Below, piece by piece: positions 6,686-8,425 of a DNA stretch of 8,425 nucleotides. The position numbers and the translations under genes were made by a program. The stretch is from an uncultured Bacilli bacterium (GTDB taxonomy: Bacteria > Bacillota_I > Bacilli_A > RFN20 > CAG-826). The notes beneath the pieces are model-generated. The model did no database searches. It was not told the DNA's origin and saw nothing but the letters and a program-made list of their open reading frames with translations. The stretch is taken from positions 1 to 8,425 of the forward strand of contig CAJOOD010000022.1 of assembly GCA_905236085.1 (NCBI GenBank), given 5' to 3'. Position 1 is the stretch's first letter. Each line of letters starts with the position of its first letter.

Positions 6686-8424
6686 AACCCTCATCAACAA
6701 GTTTTAAAAGATTATTTATAGGTGTTATTTCTTTAAATCTTTTATGTGCTTGTTCTACTCCTATTGAAGATAATACTTCGTCTTCCATAGATACCTCGTC
6801 TTCATCCTCTAGCGAAATCAATAGCAGTGAAACAACTCACTACGAAAAAGATGAACAAGGGTTCTATATTTTAGAAGATGATTATTTTTCTTATAACTAT
6901 GATGAAGATGATAATAAAACCGAAAGCGAAGTATATATTCCTAATACCTTAGAGGATGTTGATAAATATTCTCAATTAAGAATGTATATTGGTGATAGAC
7001 AAGTACCTCTATATCAAGTCAAGACTAATATGTCACAGACATGGACCGCGGAAGCCAATAGCAGACAAAACAATTCGTATACGACAATTGGTTTAAAGGG
7101 GAAAATAACCATAAAATTACAAGCTTCCTTTAATTTCATGAACAATGTGAGCATACGTCCGCTAGATAGAGAAGTACCATTTGAAATAGATGCGAATAGA
7201 AGAGTATTAACATTTACTATTTCTGAAGTCGGACAATATGTTATCGAAATGAGAAGTGGTAGAGCTCTACATCTATTCGTAGAGGATATCTCTATTATGA
7301 AAAATGAGAATCCAAATTATATCTATTTTGCCCCAGGTGTACATAGATACGATAATGATAATCGCATTAATAAAAATAATGTGATTAATCTATCGAGCAA
7401 TCAAAAAGTCTTTTTAGCGCCGGGTGCGTTAATTTATGGCAAATTCCTTGCAAGCAATTCCTCTAATATTGAGATAATTGGTCCAGGATATATCGATGGC
7501 TCCATATTTGAAAGAAACCCTAATAATGGCACCGTCTTAGTCCCAGTGGAATTTAATAATTGCTCCAATATCACATTAAAAGATTTCGCTTGTATCGATC
7601 CAGCGGGATGGGCCTTTAATATCTATTTTTGCAATAACGTTATTATCGATAATGTCAAAATCATATCTAGTAGAAGTAATGGAGATGGAATATCTATTCA
7701 GTCTTGTCAAAATGTAGAAGTCACTAACTCCTTTATTAGAAGTTGGGATGACTCACTAGTGGTCAAGAATTATCCATTATGGAGTAATAGAAGTATTGAA
7801 GGCACCACTAGACACATTAGATTCTCTAACTGCCTTATCTGGACCGATTTAGCTCAATCTATGGAAATAGGTTATGAAACCGTAGGGGAAGTAATGGAAG
7901 ATATAACATTTGATAATATCTGTGTCTTACATAATTTCCATAAAGCCATTATTTCTATCCATAATGGTAATAATGCAAACATAAAAGATATACATTTCAC
8001 TAATATCACTATTGAAGACGCTGATGTGGGCAATGGTGATGGATGGGATTATATCGTTGATATCAGAAATATTTTTACCTCTAATTGGTCCACGAATCAT
8101 AAGATTACCGCGATGGGACAAATAGATGGGGTGGAAATAAATAACATTAAAGTCTTAGATGGAATAGATAATCCAAAGATATTAATCAATGGATGTGTTG
8201 ATAATAGAGAAGAATATAACAACTCTTTGCATTATGTTAAAAACATCAACTTCACTGATTTCTCATTATATGGAGAGATATTAACTAATGACTTTGAAGG
8301 CTGTCACATAAATGAATATGTTGAAAACGTTACCTTCTCTAGCACTGGTAATCCTATTAATGGAGCGACATTCACTCAAAGCGATTTAAGTGAATATGGC
8401 AATAACTATATCTACATAAATTAA
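6682..8424 (+). CDS. Surface lipoprotein with GH28/GH49-like right-handed beta-helix, probable glycan hydrolase
   Basis: 580 residues. The lipoprotein signal has K2, K9 and R10, hydrophobic 11-21 and lipobox L-C-A-C with C24 as the likely lipidated Cys; Ser-rich tether about 29-52. A beta-sandwich N-domain (about 85-205) leads into the helix, with the entry motifs YFAPGVH (215-221) and FLAPGALIYG (244-253) that are common in GH28- and GH49-type enzymes. The GH28 acid residues appear retained: NGDG (D335) for NTDG and SWDD (D356, D357) for GDD, with the same 21-residue spacing as fungal polygalacturonase D180/D201. The pectinase GHG is replaced by AQS before MEIGYET (394-400), and no RIK motif is seen. 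Those residues serve catalysis and uronate binding, so the substrate is probably not pectin. GH49 dextranase-like or another GH28-clan specificity is possible. The operon suggests an alpha-glucan or glucosylated glycan (inference). An inactive binding role cannot be excluded. The frame is complete, ending in TAA at 8422-8424. Confidence 0.82.
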   Translation: MKPSSTSFKRLFIGVISLNLLCACSTPIEDNTSSSIDTSSSSSSEINSSETTHYEKDEQGFYILEDDYFSYNYDEDDNKTESEVYIPNTLEDVDKYSQLRMYIGDRQVPLYQVKTNMSQTWTAEANSRQNNSYTTIGLKGKITIKLQASFNFMNNVSIRPLDREVPFEIDANRRVLTFTISEVGQYVIEMRSGRALHLFVEDISIMKNENPNYIYFAPGVHRYDNDNRINKNNVINLSSNQKVFLAPGALIYGKFLASNSSNIEIIGPGYIDGSIFERNPNNGTVLVPVEFNNCSNITLKDFACIDPAGWAFNIYFCNNVIIDNVKIISSRSNGDGISIQSCQNVEVTNSFIRSWDDSLVVKNYPLWSNRSIEGTTRHIRFSNCLIWTDLAQSMEIGYETVGEVMEDITFDNICVLHNFHKAIISIHNGNNANIKDIHFTNITIEDADVGNGDGWDYIVDIRNIFTSNWSTNHKITAMGQIDGVEINNIKVLDGIDNPKILINGCVDNREEYNNSLHYVKNINFTDFSLYGEILTNDFEGCHINEYVENVTFSSTGNPINGATFTQSDLSEYGNNYIYIN

Positions 8425-8425
8425 G

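Noticed and set aside
6760..6840. Ser-rich coding repeat as a phase-variable tract
   Set aside because: The Ser codons are mixed (TCT, TCA, TCC, TCG, AGT, AGC), so there is no uniform simple repeat that would slip; it reads as an ordinary lipoprotein tether.
7927..8121. Minus-strand open frame of 64 codons
   Set aside because: Antisense to beta-helix repeats of the lipoprotein; no motif or start signal.
1..8425. UGA=Trp (Mycoplasma-type) genetic code
   Set aside because: Three TGA codons end genes exactly where the next gene begins, and conserved Trp positions such as FWD use TGG.

Overview
The window is one strand-coherent operon segment from an AT-rich, low-GC Gram-positive-type bacterium. 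A member of the Bacilli/Mollicutes-like gut lineages (Erysipelotrichales, RF39 or Acholeplasma relatives) is the best guess, from base composition, strong AGGAGG-type ribosome binding sites and a lipoprotein signal peptide. TGA is a true stop: it ends three genes, each time inside an ATGA overlap with a well-formed next gene, and Trp is written TGG. The UGA=Trp code of Mycoplasma is therefore not used here.

Layout, all on the + strand: (1) the C-terminal two thirds of a sugar ABC transporter permease of the MalG type, cut by the window start; (2) a GH65 inverting glycoside phosphorylase; (3) a second, strongly diverged GH65 phosphorylase; (4) one 600-residue protein that joins a complete beta-phosphoglucomutase to a complete MalK/MsmK-type ABC ATPase; (5) a lipoprotein with a right-handed beta-helix of the GH28/GH49 kind, ending one base before the window does. 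The first gap is 3 bp and the next three junctions are all 4-bp ATGA overlaps, so there is essentially no intergenic DNA. No promoter, terminator, RNA gene, mobile element or CRISPR array is visible.

Read as a pathway (inference): the surface-anchored beta-helix enzyme trims a polysaccharide or glycan. The ABC importer, with a binding protein and partner permease presumably encoded upstream, brings in alpha-gluco-oligosaccharides. The two GH65 enzymes split them with inorganic phosphate to beta-glucose 1-phosphate, and beta-phosphoglucomutase turns that into glucose 6-phosphate. Phosphorolysis saves ATP compared with hydrolysis plus hexokinase. The main novelty is the in-frame fusion of the beta-phosphoglucomutase with the importer's ATPase, which would place the last catabolic step at the membrane on the import motor. 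The second point of interest is the GH28-like enzyme, which keeps the three catalytic Asp residues but lacks the His and Arg/Lys motifs used by pectinases. That suggests a non-uronic, possibly alpha-glucan, substrate.
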